Shown one piece after another: positions 1 through 11,875 of a stretch of 60,000 bases of DNA. The notes below the pieces were generated by a model, which saw only the letters and a program-made list of their open reading frames with translations, had not been told where the DNA came from and searched no databases. Source of the DNA: Symsagittifera roscoffensis (taxonomy: Eukaryota > Xenacoelomorpha > Acoela > Convolutidae); NCBI RefSeq assembly GCF_963678635.1, contig NC_087070.1, positions 51,320,514 to 51,380,513 on the forward strand. The letters are read 5' to 3'. Every line of letters starts with the position of its first letter. Within the stretch, counting starts at the first letter, position 1. The position numbers and the translations under genes are program-made.

Positions 1-1500
1 AACTACCTTGCAACTATCATAAGAAAACTCTAAGATTGCAGTTTTATCACAAAACCCATTGCTGATTTAGACAAAATTGAAAATTTGAGACTCCGTTTGT
101 TCTAGGCAGCAAAATAAAAATTAATGTTAAAATTTTTTGAAAAATAGTATTGAAATGCAATATGAAAACTTTTTCCAGGAAAAAATGTATTTTTCAAGAA
201 AAACTGTGTGTCTTGTAAAATTTTTAGAGCCTAATTATGTCCGAAATTGCAAGATTGATATAAAAAAACTCCAAGATAGCATCTCTTGGTCAATCATTTG
301 ACGTGTTAGAAAAATAAAATTCGATTTTTGAGTAATGAATATTCAGCGAATGGCTCGCTCTAAAAAAACGCAAATTTGAGGATATTATTTCTGAACGAGC
401 GAGTGAGTCAGCAGTTTTCTTTGATATTGGCATGATAGTAACCTGCTGCAAGGCTCCTTCCTAACAGTTTGATACTAGATGATAACAAAAAAAAACTTTT
501 CACGTGAGACCAAAACACAGACATAAGTAATAAAAAGGAATTCTTCTACAAAAAAAAACAGCTGAGAAACCTCCATAGACCTAATTCAGCCCTTTTTAGG
601 CCTGAAAAATTTCTATGTTCGAATTGAACAAAAAACTTGAAACAGAAAAAATTCTCTCTTTTGAAAAAAAAGCTAACTGAACAAGCATTTGTTTATAATT
701 GAACACATGTGACCGCAAGTAACATATTCACTAGCGTAGTTGCATTTCAGAGGCGTCAGAATTGAACACACCGCAGTTCTCTATTTTATTGGACAATTTT
801 TATATAAAAAGTACGCAATATGAAGCGAAATGATTGTTAGTGGCTTACAGAGAGAGTTGCCGACTGCTCAAAAATCGAGCTTTGAAGCAAAGCTGAAAAC
901 TATCAAAAACACAACGCTCTCAACGCTCTCATTCCAATAAAATTAAATAGCAGCTAATTCCAATCTTTGGATGGCCATCGATTCATCATTTCTAACCTCT
1001 TAAACAGTAAAATTTAACTCGGGCCTATATCTCCGATAAAAATTCAATACTTTGTTTGATAATAAATTCTAGATGAATGAAGATTTTTTTTAAAGTAGAA
1101 CGGATATTTTATTTACAAACAATGCTTTTCCTGCGTATTACGATAAATATCAAGTAAGTATCAAAAATTGGAGCGACCAGTGAGGCGTACAATTATCTAG
1201 GAAAAGTTTTATTCTTCCATAAAGGGAGAGAATGAATTGCTAAAACAAAATTTCAAAGCCAGAGAGTGAAGGAAATCTACCAAGTTCCAAAAAAGGGAAC
1301 GAATTGTCAATTGTTATTCTCAATTACCATCTTTCTCAAATTAAAACAAAGAACTTCAGCTAAACAAAAATTTTTAGACTCATTCTATTCTATCATTTAT
1401 CCTATTCTCTTAAAAAGTTTGTTGTATTTTTAACAAATAAAAAATAATGGCTGAAGTTCCAGTCACGCATCCCAGTTTTTAGTTTGTGAAATTTTCAGGA
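1..1500. other. AT-rich DNA, no gene seen
   Basis: I see no convincing coding segment, RNA gene or transposon end here. The sequence is dominated by A and T runs. A GAGCGAG-type motif occurs around 345-405 without an evident repeat structure. Confidence 0.5.
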
Positions 1501-1501
1501 A

Positions 1502-1801
1502 TTGATCCGAACCAAAGAGCAACTGCCTGAGTTCGGGTCAAAGAGTAACTTCCCAAAAAAACACTCAAAGAGGTCTGAACCTTACGACAGAAAAGACCTT
1601 CGGGAAATTACTATTCGAGAAAATGAACAAAGCTCTAATAGACAAAAAATGGACAAATCGACAAAAAATCACAAAGCAGACAAAACTTTTCAAAGGGCTA
1701 CAAGCGAGGTAGCAGCAGACAACCAAATTAATCTCATACACCGAGTTTCCGAAATAAACAACCTTATTCTGAGAATACTCATTGGTTGGAAAAGGAAGTA
1801 G
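1502..1801 (+). CDS. Charged 99-codon ORF of unknown origin, possibly gag debris
   Basis: The ORF is very rich in Lys, Arg, Glu, Asn and Gln, with no hydrophobic core. It is open from a possible splice acceptor (TTTTCAG at about 1493-1499), and its methionine may be incidental. It lies just upstream of the Ty3-type pol relic on the same strand. A basic, low-complexity peptide in that position would fit the end of a gag protein, but I see no Cys-His zinc knuckle and cannot assign a family. It could equally be a chance ORF in A-rich DNA. Confidence 0.2.
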   Translation: MIRTKEQLPEFGSKSNFPKKHSKRSEPYDRKDLREITIRENEQSSNRQKMDKSTKNHKADKTFQRATSEVAADNQINLIHRVSEINNLILRILIGWKRK

Positions 1802-2078
1802 ACTACTGTAATGCAACCACTGACCTGTTTCCCTTAAACTGTTAAAGTCTCCGACATCGAGTAAGTAAGGTAATCCTAAGGCAAGGATATATAAAAGTGA
1901 TTTGGAAATTGAATTTATGCTTGAGCATAATAAAATTAGCATGCAGCATAATAAACTACACTACCTATCAGGAATTAAAATATCCTGATGACACTTAACA
2001 AATCCAAAAGCAAAATCCTACAATAGATCTGAAATTAGAATGTTAGGTCTAACTTCATTTCAATCAAGTTTCAACACA

Positions 2079-2158
2079 GATGGCAAAAATCCATCCAATC
2101 ACAAAATATGGATAACAGAAGAAAACCTGTAAATTTGTTGGGATGGATTTTTGCCATT
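2079..2158. repeat. Inverted repeat (hairpin) of about 18-bp arms
   Basis: ATGGCAAAAATCCATCC at the left is matched in reverse complement by GGATGGATTTTTGCCAT at the right, with a loop of roughly 40 bases. It could be a tiny foldback element or the touching ends of a deleted TIR element. Confidence 0.75.
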
Positions 2159-3487
2159 TTTTCCTTAAAGCCCTTTCATTCGATATCCCAGCAGTGGAAT
2201 TGAAAAATAATGAAGGAAATAATAAACCATTATGCATACTCGGACGTTAAGCTCACCTGCACAAGCATAATTTTAAACCAAATTCCTACTTCCAGAACGG
2301 AAATACTTTCATAACCCATAAAGACTCATTCAAAACTGGATTGATCTTCATTAACACAGTTTGTGTTCAAAATGAGCATAGCCTGATTGAAATTCAACAA
2401 GATCAGTTAGTTACACTGATTTAGTTATAACAAAAGTTTTTAAGGATGTGCAGTAACCGTTATATAAGGTCAAGAAAGCAAAGATTTTTCAATCAAGGGT
2501 TGAGAGGAAATCACATCTGCAGTCACTAAGGAAGTTTCAGAGTTTGATGGTTGTTTCTTTCTTAATACAGTTGTGAGCACTACTCATGAGTGTGATTCAA
2601 AAATACCTGAACTTTGCCTTCTTTAGGTTGATTTTAAACAAAAAATCATCATTTGAGTTCAATATGCTCATTGCTCAATGCACATCAGCCGGTCGAGTGA
2701 TGAAAAAGGCATCGCCGAAACGGTTTGCTGAAAATACCAACGACTGCGAGATAATTGCAGCTGAAAGCACACCAAAGTCACAGTAGTTTTTCAAAATCCA
2801 GAATCCGTACAAAATATGTACAACCTAGTCACAAAAGAAAAAATTTACCAAAAACCTACCTTCGAAAGCATACTTGTCACATCAGACGAAGCAAAAGATC
2901 ATGCATTTGCAAATAATATACGATGCATAGCAAGGCTCAAAGTTGAGGTCTAGACAAAATGGATTGGAAAAAGTTTTCAAAATCCTTGTTGATAATTTCA
3001 AACTCTCTGGAACAACAAAACTTGTTTATTTCCCAGGAAATGAAATCATTGAGATGCTTGCTCTTGAAGTGTTTGATGCAGAAATTGTGTCATAAAAATT
3101 GGAACCTACTGGTTCTGATATTGTTTGTAAATATGAAAATGAATTTGCAGCAATTTTCTCGCAGGATGCCAAAACTCTTTGCCAACCAGAAATAAAAGAT
3201 CAATCTATAGAGTTTCGTAGCAAAAAAACAAATTGATCAATCAAATACTTTCATTGCCAATGAAGTATTTACAATATAATCCTCGACTAAAAAGAGTAAA
3301 TCAGTACAAATCAAACAAATTTGTGACACAATATTTTTTCTTTTTGAGTTTGACTTCACGCAGAGCGATCTATCGGATGATGAATTTGCTAGTTTTTTTT
3401 TCAAACGATCACAGAAGATCAAGGTGTGTACTCGCACCATAATATGTTACAGGTAGATCAAAATTTACCATTGAAAGGGATGCTACC

Positions 3488-4055
3488 TTGAGAAAGCAAG
3501 GGCCTAGCAAAACACCTTCGCATCTGGGAGACAGATTATTGGATGAAAAAATCCAAGCAGGTGAAGTCAGAGAAATGAACGAAAATGTTCATATGAATTC
3601 TCGGTTTGTGAGACCTGTTATCTTTCTGCCTAGAAGGGACTATGTAAAAATAGTATTGGATGCACGTTATCTAAATTCGTCAACCGAAACTACCAATTGT
3701 ATTTGGCTATTAGAAGCACAACAGTTCCAAATGATCAAAATTGATGGTTCGAACATTACTAGTAGCGATCTATTTTGTGCATATAGTCAGGTTCCATTAA
3801 CCGATGATGCACAAAAAGTGCCAAGTTTCTCCTTGGAGGTCGACACTTTATTTGGCAACTTAGATTTAAATGTTTAAAACCAGTCACAAACTTCTTCAGT
3901 GAGTTAATGAGATATGCATTTTGACCTCTCCTTAAAAGCAAAAAAGCTATCACATACAGTCTAGACAAAACATATTTCTTTTTGAGAAAAGGAAAATGTC
4001 TCGGATTTGTCATATAAAAAGACGGTTTCCTCAGAATCCAAAACAGATGTGTGAG
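3488..4055 (+). pseudogene. Reverse transcriptase fragment of Ty3-type pol
   Basis: The open frame at 3488-3877 contains the fingers/palm start of a Ty3-type RT: RPVIFLPRRD, then KIVLDARYLN, then SSDLFCAYSQVPL, matching the usual proline/charged, VxDxRxLN and DLxxAYxQ motifs. Past the stop near 3877 the frame shifts, and LMRYAF followed by KAITY marks the approach to the catalytic YxDD motif. The YIDD itself has been lost, since the sequence jumps from KAITYS directly to a DKTYFFLRKGKCLGFVI-like segment. Deletion of the catalytic core and several stops make an active enzyme impossible. Confidence 0.85.
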
Positions 4056-4069
4056 GAGTTCTAGGAGCT

Positions 4070-4560
4070 GTGAGATTCTATAGCACCTTCATAATGAGTT
4101 TCCATGTAGACTCAAAAAATTTATATGAGCTGAAAACAGTTTTTCAGTGGCTACGAAAACACAAAGAAGTATTACAAAAACTCAAAGACAAACTTTGTCA
4201 TGACATTTCGAGTGCAATCCCAAATACCAATTATTCCAATCACTTTCATGCTGATTCCTCGAATGTGGGAGCAGGATGTATTTTAATCAAAGAAGTTCCA
4301 GAAGGGAAAAGGATTATATCCACAAATTCTAGAGACTTTGAAGAAGCAGAACAATAAGGTCACCACAACACCGTCAATTATGTAGAGTTATTTCTGCGCT
4401 CGAAACTTAGTGTAGGTTCTATATTATAGGTTCACCCTTTCCACTGTATTTGTAATGTGACCACAAACCAAGATTATGCTTATGGTTCAGAAAAGGACAT
4501 CTATCAAATAATTTTACATAAGGTAAGAAATTGGCTTTTCTTGACATGTTAAATCAAAAT
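4070..4560 (+). pseudogene. RNase H fragment of Ty3-type pol
   Basis: The frame at 4070-4357 reads through the connection domain into RNase H. HADSSNVGAGCILI is the first catalytic-aspartate strand (xxDSSxxGxGxxL) and GKRIISTNSRDFEEAEQ is the following strand and helix. After the stop at 4357 the other frames continue with a YLYCDHKPILYL-like stretch (4430-4480) and a LAFLDMLNQNV-like motif (about 4530), equivalent to the DxLSR end of RNase H. Stops and shifts interrupt each step. It is contiguous with the RT debris upstream. Confidence 0.75.
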
Positions 4561-4599
4561 GTACCACATTCTGATTAAAAAAAACATCAGATAAAATAC

Positions 4600-5530
4600 A
4601 AAACAATTCCGAACGATAATGAATTTGTTATTGACACTGATGAACAGATAAATTATTCTGTAGTACACAAGGATGATAAATCTACCAATCACAAAGGTTG
4701 TTGCCCAGTAATTGGTCAATTGCAAGGTGGAAAAAAGAAAATGCTTAAAATTAAACACAAAGGTTATTTCAGCATAGAAGACGCGCCAGAAGGGCTTGTT
4801 ACTCAATTCAAAAAATAATCAATATCTTCCAATTTTGAAAACAAATCTATCTGATAAAAAGATCATCATTTCTTGAAATAACAGACGATAATTTTGATGA
4901 GGAAAATCCTGACGAAAGTGCCGCATTGAACGATTCCCTAGACCAATCAGCATGGCTCACTTTACTAGAAGGAATTGAAAAAACCTTTTTAAGATTTAGC
5001 CAAAGCAACGAAGAATCATAGAAACCGTGAACCAGCCTTGAAGTTAACCCCTTAGACGATTCGTCGATTAGTCGATTAGTCAACCCCTTAGACGATTCTG
5101 AAAACAGCTTTTCAAATTTTAAGGATTTAGTTTCTTAAATGACAGAATTTGGAAAAACAAAAAAACTTGGATATGGACAAATTTTGCGAAGAACAGTAAA
5201 TTGATACTGTAGTCGTAGATTGAAAAAAAAACTGTTTAAAAACAAAGAAAAACCAGTAAGAAACAACAAAACTGTATATCGTGAATAAAAAGTTTTGAAA
5301 ACTTATTTTAAACAAAACGTACAAACAAGTTTTGTTTACCTGTCTTTTTCATTTCAAGTGCATTTGAATTAGCCCAAAAACATCCTTTCAGGAACCATCA
5401 TATTGAAACTAAAATTTAGGAATTTATTAAAAACATTTTTAATAGTCAAGACTTTACAAATGAGAAAAAATCTTATTTCATGACTGTTTAGAATGTCAAT
5501 AGAATAACTCAATTGAACGAACTTTATTGA
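4600..5530 (+). pseudogene. Pol linker between RNase H and integrase, degenerate
   Basis: The frame from about 4590 to 4818 is open and acidic/lysine-rich, followed by Asp/Glu-rich short frames to about 5090. This is the variable linker expected between RNase H and integrase. I see no zinc-binding HHCC module here; it may have been lost. A short tandem duplication sits at 5043-5095. From 5100 to 5500 the sequence is A/T-rich with no recognisable domain. Confidence 0.4.
5043..5095. repeat. Short direct duplication
   Basis: AACCCCTTAGACGATTC occurs twice about 37 bp apart, separated by overlapping GTCGATTA units. It lies inside the degenerate pol linker and looks like local slippage. Confidence 0.8.
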
Positions 5531-5534
5531 AGCT

Positions 5535-6034
5535 CTTTTACAACAATGGGGACAACTGGAAGCAATTCCAATGAAAACATTCATTTTGATCACAAAAATC
5601 CATCGAGTCGAGGCGAAATTATTGCCTTATTGTTGTCGACACATTTTTCCGATATATAAAGGTTTATCCTTGTACACATGCTGACTCAAAGGAGACCATT
5701 AAAAATTAGAAGAATTTTTAACCACTTTTGGTATTCCCCAACAAATTATCCATGATAATGAAAGTTTTTTATGAGTCATGATTTTGCTCAAGGGTCATCG
5801 AAACTCGGAATAATCCTGAGACCTAGAACTGCATATTCCCCGTGGACTAACAGAAAAGGCAAAGTCCAAAACGTTCACTTAACCTACTTTTTCAGGCGTT
5901 TTACGATTACCTCCGGCTCAAACTGGTCTGAACCAACTAAATTAGCTTGTGCACATAACAACATCATCAATTCTAGAACGAGATATACACCGTATAAGAT
6001 TGCATTTGGCATAAAACGCATCAGGTTCCCTTAA
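5535..6034 (+). pseudogene. Integrase core fragment of Ty3-type pol
   Basis: Around 5590-5700 the frames give a VDTFFRYIKVYP-like strand (first catalytic Asp region) and a FGIPQQIIHDNE-like segment (second Asp). The open frame 5771-6034 continues with LRPRTAYSPWTN and the end of the core, including a FAHN-like strand (here CAHNNIINSRTRYTPYKIAF). In intact integrases the SPWTNGxxE segment carries the catalytic Glu; here it reads SPWTNRKGKVQN, so the glutamate is missing. Frames are broken at several points. The element is therefore non-functional. Confidence 0.85.
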
Positions 6035-6059
6035 GCCTTAAACTAGCTCTTTATCATCA

Positions 6060-6690
6060 TCAAAACAAAAGATGTGAGTTTGTTTTTCGTGCTTGTCTCA
6101 AAACTCATACCTTTACTGAACAACAGTCGAATAATGAGAGAACAGACAAACTCCTCCAAAATCGCATGTCGATAGAAGTATTGAAAAAGTGAAATTTATT
6201 TCAGGTGAATTTATAGTAGTAATTATGCACAATGCCGCCGCATTACTAAAAAAACGGAAACCAATTCAAATTAGAAAGAACTATGAAAGGAAGGCACAAG
6301 TGTTTTGCCAGGAATAAGGTCAAAACCCTTATTGAAATCTTAAAAACATTTGAACTTGTAGTCTGGTCTTTATAATGGTTTTGAAAAATCAACAGAAGTA
6401 ACGCATGAAATCCAAAAAAAAAACTTACCGACGAAAAAAATGTTCATCGCAATCATAAATTTGAATGCTTTCCTAAAGAGGAAAAAATGCCACAACTGGT
6501 ATAGGAGTATTGTATTGGTCCATATCCGAATGATTTTTTAATCAGTTTACAGTTCGAGAAATCGATACATTTAACCAGTCTGAACCGGTTGAAAATCCAA
6601 ATTATGCAACTTGGTCAGTAATTAGCGATGGGTATCAGCCCATGACTCATAAAATTCCTAGAAATGTAGTTCAAAACTGAACACTAGAAC
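6060..6690 (+). pseudogene. Degenerate C-terminal tail of the Ty3-type pol
   Basis: Short open stretches in shifting frames follow the integrase core, rich in Lys and Asn, ending with an open stretch at about 6560-6680 before a stop. This is the position of the integrase C-terminal domain and tail in Ty3-type elements. No chromodomain or other recognisable module is visible. Confidence 0.4.
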
Positions 6691-6831
6691 TGGAGGAAAC
6701 AACAGACTCGGGCCACGATACTATGCATCTAAGAAAGCTAATCCATTCGAATCTATTAGAACAGAATTTAAGGCCTATTAGAAGTTCCACTCCTCATTCT
6801 GAACATAGATATACTAGCAATTTTACAATTT

Positions 6832-6834
<3 letters not shown>

Positions 6835-6891
<57 letters not shown>
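6835..6891. repeat. (TA)n microsatellite
   Basis: About 28 uninterrupted TA dinucleotides directly after the decayed pol element. Length is likely polymorphic and prone to assembly error. Confidence 0.98.
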
Positions 6892-6893
<2 letters not shown>

Positions 6894-6954
6894 AAAACAG
6901 TGCAAAAATTCTTGATTTGTTAAATAAAATAACGTTTATGCATAGTTTTTGGCT

Positions 6955-7330
6955 TACATAAACAGCTTATCTTTCAACACATCTGGAGAGAAACCTTCAG
7001 CGATACCTCCCTCTATTAGGAAACATAAAAACAATTCGATTATAATGGATTTTTGTGGTCTAAAATGTTGTAAACATAATTGATTCCCATTTACGCTCAG
7101 ACAACAAAATTGGACCAAAAATGGATATAAGTCCAAGTTTCTCACAAAAACAAAATGCATTATAAATCAGTTGAAATCTGTTATAATGGATTAAATAAAA
7201 AATACGAAAATCACATTAAAATGGATTTTTCTCCACTTGATTTTTGTTTCGCGTCTAAACTTTTGCAAGAATTTCTGCATTCATCAAATGAGTTATGCGG
7301 AAACTAAACTAAACTCATTTCTAAAACTAA
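6955..7330. other. Dispersed TCGATTATAATGG-type motifs, no gene
   Basis: Several variants of a TTATAATGGATTTTT motif occur here and again at 7860-7990. A similar segment (TTTCGTGGTTTAGAATGTTGCAAA) recurs at about 19490, so this is part of an old interspersed repeat. No coding segment is seen. Confidence 0.4.
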
Positions 7331-7359
7331 ACTCTATGTGCAAAAAGGTTCTGTAAAGT

Positions 7360-7602
7360 CCCCCCCCCCCCTAACGATTGACACTTTGCTCCACTCCCCT
7401 CCCCTCAACCTGGAGCACCGTGCCAACTGCCATCCCCCAGCACCTCATCTGAACCACCCCCCCCCCCTCGCACCTGTAAAGCTCTCCCCGTAACGTTTCC
7501 CCCCTCAAACGCTTGCCCCCCCCCCCCCCCCCCAACGTTTGTCCCCTAACGTTTGCCCATCCCCCATAACGTTTGCAAAACCCATCCACCCCCCCCCCCC
7601 CA
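7360..7602. repeat. C-rich block with TAACGTTTG(C/T)CC units
   Basis: Long runs of C (up to about 19) alternate with TAACGTTTGCC-like units, giving a strikingly C-rich plus strand and G-rich minus strand in an otherwise AT-rich region. The minus strand has many closely spaced G runs, the pattern expected for G-quadruplex formation. The 82-codon minus-strand ORF across it is a low-complexity by-product. Confidence 0.9.
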
Positions 7603-7619
7603 GGACTTGTTAAGGGCAA

Positions 7620-8690
7620 AGGCTAGGGGATAATTGAAGGGGGGATTAGTCCACTTCCAACTTTGCCACCCTCTCTCCTCCCCCAAAATTTCTAATAAAT
7701 TAAGAAATATTGAGGAAAGGAACAAAATTCAGTTACATATGCGTAACATAAAAAAGTAACAAAAATACCAAAGTTAGGCAGAAAAAAAATTGAACAACAA
7801 GTAACCAACTTTAGTTTAAAACGTAGAAGAGACTTTATGTGCGTTGAAATTCGCATCTGAGTAAACTGGAAAAAAAATCGATTATGTTTTAGTTTCATGT
7901 TCAGTATAATGAAAAAAAAATCGACTATAAGGGATGAAGAAAGGATTTTGTTGCCTCGAAAAATAGTAATCTTATAATCTATTCTTCAATGATTATGATC
8001 GATTTGTTTTCGCTTTTCTGGACACTGACAAGTAAACTCAATTATAATCAATTTTCATTCATGGAACTTCAATTCGGGTCTGTTTTGACAAAACAGCATG
8101 TATAGATAAACGGCATAACTTCCTGCTAGCATTTGAAAAGCGAAGACTTTTCTTCTTCTTCCTAAAAAACCTTTCAACAAGAGAAATCTGGTTTCAGCGA
8201 AAAAAGTAAAGCTGTAGAAAAATTCAAAAAACCGGTTATAAAAGTTTCGATTCCGGGAATTATTTATAACAAAAAAAGTGCTGTGACTTTTTCGAGCTTT
8301 TTTTTCAATTTATCTTCGATCAAGTTGGTGGAGCATGTCATTATCGCCAGATCAGACTGTGAAAAACATGTGTCTTATCATGTTTTTCATCAAGTGAATG
8401 CCTGTGGCCTCTCCGTTAATGCGTTAAACCGATTTCAGCTATCTTGATAATTTCAAACGTTCAAGGTGAGACTGACAGGTCGCATTCCATGAAAACTTTT
8501 TTGAAATCGCTCTTTTGTTGTAACATATAACTATAGAAACAGTACGTTTGAGCGAAGCTTGCAGGATTCACTCTATCTCCGGAATTCAGTTTTGATTCTC
8601 ACTCTCGTCGATTCAATCCGACTAGCGACATACTATGAGCTGAAAGATCTGCTTCCTATTCAGTTCCGTTGTTTATGATATGCTCCTTAG
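7620..8690. other. AT-rich DNA, no gene seen
   Basis: Nothing recognisable beyond poly-A runs and scattered copies of the TCGATTAT motif. The 68-codon minus-strand ORF at 7692-7898 has no features of a real gene. Confidence 0.4.
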
Positions 8691-8702
8691 ACCCCTCACC
8701 AC

Positions 8703-8777
8703 ATGAAACAACCAGCGAAGAAGAAAACCCCACTCGGAATTGACGATTTTTTCGAACAGTCAAAACAAGATCCACCG
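8703..8777 (+). CDS. Candidate first coding exon of an unknown gene
   Basis: An ATG in a favourable context (CACCACATG) opens 25 codons that begin MKQPAKKKTPLGIDDFFEQ and are followed at once by a GTAGTTTG possible donor. The flanking 8.55-8.99 kb segment is less AT-rich than its surroundings. The minus-strand ORF over the same DNA (8696-8986) looks like an antisense shadow because its residues are mostly Phe, Cys and Leu. I cannot connect this to any downstream exon, and a chance ORF remains quite possible. Confidence 0.22.
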
Positions 8778-8999
8778 GTAGTTTGAGAGAAGTGAAAACG
8801 GCATGTCGCCCAAGCCACCATAAATAAAAACAGGTACAGTTCTTGACGATTTAAGATAAGAGAAACCGACAGAGCTAGCACCTCGAGAGCGGCCGATCGA
8901 AGACCGGTAAACGCGCATGCGACCCACCAGTCGATTTGAAAACGAGAATTACAAAATCTCATTCTAATCAAAAAAGTAGAAAACAAGTGCTAACGGTGC

Positions 9000-11875
9000 T
9001 TATCGAATCACACATTTTTCTATCATTTGTATAAGAAGGAAGAAGTTAACTAGAAAGCAAGCATGCAAACGTAAAGAAAATGGAACAGAGGGTCACAACA
9101 CGAAGTAGTAATGAGCATTTTGAGCTTAGTACATTTTTAAAACACTTTTTTGGTATAAAAACTGATTAGAGACCATGATTATCTAACATTATTAATTTAT
9201 TTCTATTCTTATGATTTAGAGGAATGAAAACCAACCGTTCAAATCTTTTTAATGTATCAAATTAATCGATCATTTTAAATATGTTTAAATCGATTATTAT
9301 CAATTTTTATTACAAACAACCAAATCAGTCAGAAAAAAAAACAAGTTTTTCATTTCTCACGCTTCACATAAGTCCTGAAATTTGTTAAGAAAAGTTTTTT
9401 TGAAATATAAAACTCAAGATAAAGTGACAAAATGTAACGGAGAAGCTTTTTTGGATATTGAACATGGTTATAAAGTGTAGATTCCCAAGAAAAGGCAAAA
9501 AAATGGAAAAAAAAAGAACAAATAACTAATTCAGGAGATTCAGAGTCAGCAGAAAAGATTTAGGTGATGGGACATCTTTTTAAAAGTTTTTTTCTGAGTC
9601 ATTCAAATCACGACTAAAAGAAATTCATTATGATATATCAATCGACCTAATCCGAAAAACATAAAGATAAAACAACAACAAAAAAAATATTAAGAAAAAG
9701 GTAAAAATGGGTTTTGAGAAAAGAAATCAAAGTTTATATTGTTGCGTTTTTCAATGAAGTACAACTAAACAGTGCGATTGAATCAGATGGCTTCTATACT
9801 TGAAACCCTAAAAAAATGGACACATTTCTTTGGGACGTAAAAAATTATATACAAAAAAAATTATTCAAGAACACAAGAGAGGTTATACACTAAACAAAAA
9901 AGTGGGCGTATGCTTATACCTAACACTCACCAACCAGACGCTTAGAATTTGTGGTATTGATACTTGAGTTGAGTGAAAGAAAGAAAAATAACGGTTTTGA
10001 TAAGAGAAAAAAAACTTTAAGAAAAAATCTTCTTCTGATTTTTATTTTGCCAGGCCCCATAGTGAACGAAAAAAAAATTTCTTCTAATTTTGAAAACATT
10101 TTTATTTATAATCTGTTATAATCTGTAAAATAATCTATATTTTATAAAATTAAACTAAGAAATTTCTACCAACATAAAGTCTTCGTGTTATCAGGAGATA
10201 TTGAATTACACACTGACCTTCAGAGTTATAGAGCAAACAAACTCTAAAAGACTGATGGATCAGTTAAAATCGAAAAAGAGCATTAGGTTTTTCCTACTAA
10301 AGGTCGGATGTGTCAAGCACAAACTTGACAAAAAAACCATTTCGTATGAAAAACTAACCGGATAGTTTTTTCTTCTGAAACTTCGCTAGAAAAAAAATCA
10401 AAAACAAATATAACGTTATTTAACTTCATGTTAAATGTTTTCACACATGTAAAGCGAAGTCTTCAGTTGATATCAAGAATGAATGTGTTTGAATTTGCGC
10501 CCCAAAAAGTTCATTTGGTCACTCGGAGAAAAAGAAATGACTTGAACTCAACCCAAAGCAAATTTTTCGACTCAATGTGGTTAAAATTAAGTCAACCATT
10601 TGACACAAAATATTCCTTTGCATCTTTATTATTGTCCCAATGCCTCACACAAAACAAAATTTGACGAGTTATCATCAGAATTATTGGCTGCATATTACAC
10701 ATCAGATGAAGCTTCGCTTTGTGGCGATTAAAGGTCAGATACGTTCTGAAACCATGAACTAACCAAGGTTTTTTTAGGATGATTTTTGAATCAAATTGAA
10801 TACTTTTAACATTGTGCATGACAAGATACTTCATGCTTGCTCACTGATTCTTCAATAGAACTAAGCAATTGTTTAGTTTCAACTGTTGAGGGTCTCTAAT
10901 AAAAAAAAATGTTTTTCTTGCGAGTTCATCACAAAATTACGAACCCTATTAGATTTATATTTTTTGAGGTCGAAAAATTATCTCGAGAGCAAACTTCAGC
11001 AACGTTTTTGCCCGTACTGACTGTCTTCTGTCCTGTCATAAACCAAAGTCAGATACACAAGGCATGTTTTCCATTTTTGTGCTGTGTTCACTTATATTAA
11101 AAAGAAAAAATGAATAATTAAAAAAACGACTATTTAAACACAAAAACATCGGTTAACAGTGCATATAAAGCAAATTATCAAAGAAAATTATCGGCTTTTT
11201 TCTAAAAGAAAAATTAAATTTTGAAAAAAGTAGATAAATATTTTCAAGGGGTAAGATAAAACTATAGGCCAATTTCAATTTTTGCTTTGTTATGAGAGAG
11301 TTTTTTCAACAGAAATAATTGAGTATAGATTAAAAAATCAACATTTCGACTTCCAAAGAAAATGTTTTCTCGACGCTGATTTTTGCTGAAGGAAATGCGA
11401 GATTTTATAAGTCGCAGATATACACTGCAGTTGTTTTTTGCGTTTAACTAACTATCTCATGATTTTTTTTCAACAAAAAATTTGAACGAAAGGCTTTTTG
11501 AAAACACCTGTAGCCGTTGGAGAAATGTTTTCAAAAAAATGCTAACAGGCTTTAAAATTGACCAAAACATAATCTGAACAAGAAATTTTAATCCAATAAT
11601 GGACACAAGCGCAGCTCTCGGATCACTAGTTTTGTTCTATGTTCATGATTTTCAATGACTTTTGAACAAGCTATTTCGAGCTATTCAATTAAACATGAGA
11701 CTAGTCTGTCGGGGATCCAAAAAAAGTTGTTTCTGAAAAACACACGAAAAAAGATAAGATAATGTTAAGTCTTACTTGACAAAAAAGTCATCTTACTCTG
11801 ATTTTGGACATAACTAAGTTTCTTTTATTTAACTGTGAAAATCGCAAAGACTATATCATAATAACCACAAAATAA
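9000..11875. other. AT-rich DNA, no gene seen
   Basis: Only short ORFs with no recognisable domain (for example at 10428-10664 and 10909-11100). I see no splice-bounded coding segment and no clear repeat ends. It is probably intergenic or intronic. Confidence 0.4.

Larger units (their letters stand above)
1830..6690 (+). mobile_element. Decayed Ty3-type LTR retroelement, pol region
   Basis: Pol fragments follow one another on the plus strand in the usual Ty3 order: a protease/linker-like stretch (about 1.83-3.4 kb, weak), reverse transcriptase (3.49-4.05 kb), RNase H (4.1-4.6 kb), a linker, integrase core (5.5-6.03 kb) and a tail ending near 6.68 kb. Stops and frameshifts are present in every domain, so the copy is dead. 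I could not identify flanking LTRs, a primer binding site or a polypurine tract, so the ends given are those of recognisable coding debris. The order RT-RNase H-integrase separates it from Ty1/copia elements. Confidence 0.8.

Noticed and set aside
6723-6923. 66-codon ORF with a run of Tyr-Ile
   Set aside because: Half of it is the translated TA microsatellite.
7371-7619. 82-codon minus-strand Gly/Arg-rich ORF
   Set aside because: By-product of the C-rich block.
8696-8986. 96-codon minus-strand ORF as a membrane protein
   Set aside because: Composition (Phe, Cys, Leu, Trp) and the plausible plus-strand frame opposite it suggest an antisense artefact.
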